Source: Magnetovibrio sp.
GTDB taxonomy: Bacteria > Pseudomonadota > Alphaproteobacteria > Rhodospirillales > Magnetovibrionaceae
Assembly: GCA_016763255.1 (NCBI GenBank)
Contig: JAESUA010000330.1
Location: 1 to 13,757, forward strand
Direction of reading: 5' to 3'
DNA length: 13,757 nucleotides
Positions within the stretch are counted from its first letter, which is position 1. Each line of letters starts with the position of its first letter. The translations under genes were made by a program, and so were the position numbers. Shown here piece after piece: positions 13,017-13,757 of this stretch. The notes beneath the pieces were generated by a model, which saw only the letters and a program-made list of their open reading frames with translations, ran no database searches and was not told the DNA's origin.

Positions 13017-13757
13017 ATGCGCATCGGCATTGACCTCGGCGGCACCAAGATCGAAGGCATCTTGATCGCAGCCGATGGCCAGCAAGCCGCGCGCACCCGT
13101 TTTCCCACCCCACAAGGCGATTATGCAGCCACGGTTCAGGCCGTGGCCGATTTGGTGCATGACTTAGACGCCACCGCCAACACACTGGGATGCCCGATAC
13201 CCAGCGTCGGCATCGGCATTCCCGGCACGATTTCCCCCGTCACCGGGCTGGTGAAAAATGCCAACTCGGTGTGCTTGATCGGCCAAGCATTGGATCAAGA
13301 CATCGCCGCACTCATCAAACGTGATGTCCGGCTGGCCAACGACGCCAACTGTTTTGCCGTCTCCGAGTCCCACGACGGGGCCGCAATGGGCGCGCCAGTG
13401 GTGTCTGGCGTGATCCTCGGCACCGGGGTCGGCGGCGGCATATCCATTGGCGGCCATCCCCATACCGGGCCCAACGCCATTGCCGGGGAATGGGGCCACA
13501 ACCCCCTGCCCTGGCCCAGCGATGATGAGCGTCCGGGGCTCGATTGTTATTGCGGCCAAAAAGGCTGCATCGAAACCTTTTTGTCCGGGCCGGGCCTGCG
13601 CACCGATCATTACGCACAAACCGGCGATCATATGGACACGACCGAGATTGTCGCACAAGCTCGCCGCGGAGATGGCCCCAGTGAAGCCACCCTACGGCGT
13701 TATGAACACCGTTTGGCGCGCGCTCTGGCCAGCGTCATCAACGTGCTGGACCCGGAC
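13017..13757 (+). CDS. ROK family sugar kinase (3' end outside window)
   Basis: An ATG opens a frame of 247 codons that runs to the last base of the window; about 50-60 residues of a usual 300 are missing. The ATP-binding phosphate loop GIDLGGTKIEG is at 4-14. The catalytic-base motif LANDANCFAV is at 107-115, with Asp109. The second phosphate loop GTGVGGGIS is at 135-143. The sugar-binding EWGH is at 158-161. The ROK zinc site is His161 with Cys177, Cys179 and Cys184 (CYCGQKGC). No N-terminal HTH is present, so it is a kinase and not an NagC/XylR-type repressor. Fructokinase (Mak), glucokinase and N-acetylglucosamine or N-acetylmannosamine kinase are all possible. There is no clear Shine-Dalgarno site; coupling to the preceding gene 6 bases away is likely. 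Confidence 0.93.
   Translation, partial: MRIGIDLGGTKIEGILIAADGQQAARTRFPTPQGDYAATVQAVADLVHDLDATANTLGCPIPSVGIGIPGTISPVTGLVKNANSVCLIGQALDQDIAALIKRDVRLANDANCFAVSESHDGAAMGAPVVSGVILGTGVGGGISIGGHPHTGPNAIAGEWGHNPLPWPSDDERPGLDCYCGQKGCIETFLSGPGLRTDHYAQTGDHMDTTEIVAQARRGDGPSEATLRRYEHRLARALASVINVLDPD

Noticed and set aside
13164..13658. 164-codon minus-strand frame inside the ROK gene
   Set aside because: It is antisense to a gene with ATP, catalytic and zinc motifs. The frame is a shadow of GC-rich codons.

Overview
The window looks like a chromosomal segment of an alphaproteobacterium, plausibly a Rhodospirillales-type marine or aquatic lineage. The evidence is the minus-strand order HDAC-like deacetylase, xseB, ispA, dxs, tlyA, which is common in that class, together with a DUF1127 protein, a BigR/SqrR-like ArsR repressor and moderately GC-rich coding sequence. 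No rRNA, tRNA, CRISPR array, transposase or phage gene was seen.

Layout. Positions 1-171 hold the 3' end of a rhodanese gene (+). It converges on a small DUF1127 gene (360-596, -) across a strong bidirectional terminator (301-337). From 5644 back to 716 runs a tight minus-strand operon: HDAC-family deacetylase, XseB, IspA, Dxs and TlyA. Dxs and IspA are the entry and farnesyl-diphosphate steps of isoprenoid synthesis. From 5783 to 10225 (+) lies an RND efflux pair: a periplasmic adaptor, then an inner-membrane permease whose frame is broken by one missing base in a G run near 7925. A BigR-like ArsR regulator follows (10469-10828), preceded by a leader with five perfect or near-perfect hairpins and a possible 35-codon ORF. 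It is followed by a 37-bp palindrome and a bidirectional terminator.

The right part is the least familiar. A minus-strand pair, an HTH protein (11754-12254) and an uncharacterised helical protein (10948-11757), overlaps by ATGA. Across a 420-bp AT-rich divergent intergenic region lie a 111-aa protein of unknown function (12675-13010) and a ROK-family sugar kinase (13017 onward, cut by the window end). That intergenic region holds two operator-like inverted repeats, a TTGACA promoter candidate, a terminator-like hairpin placed as an attenuator, and two mutually exclusive hairpins, one with a GAAA tetraloop.

The strongest candidates for new biology are the structured leader of the ArsR gene, the coupled HTH/helical two-gene module, and the attenuator-like leader of the unknown protein-ROK pair. 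All functional claims beyond family assignment are inference from sequence reading; no database search was run.
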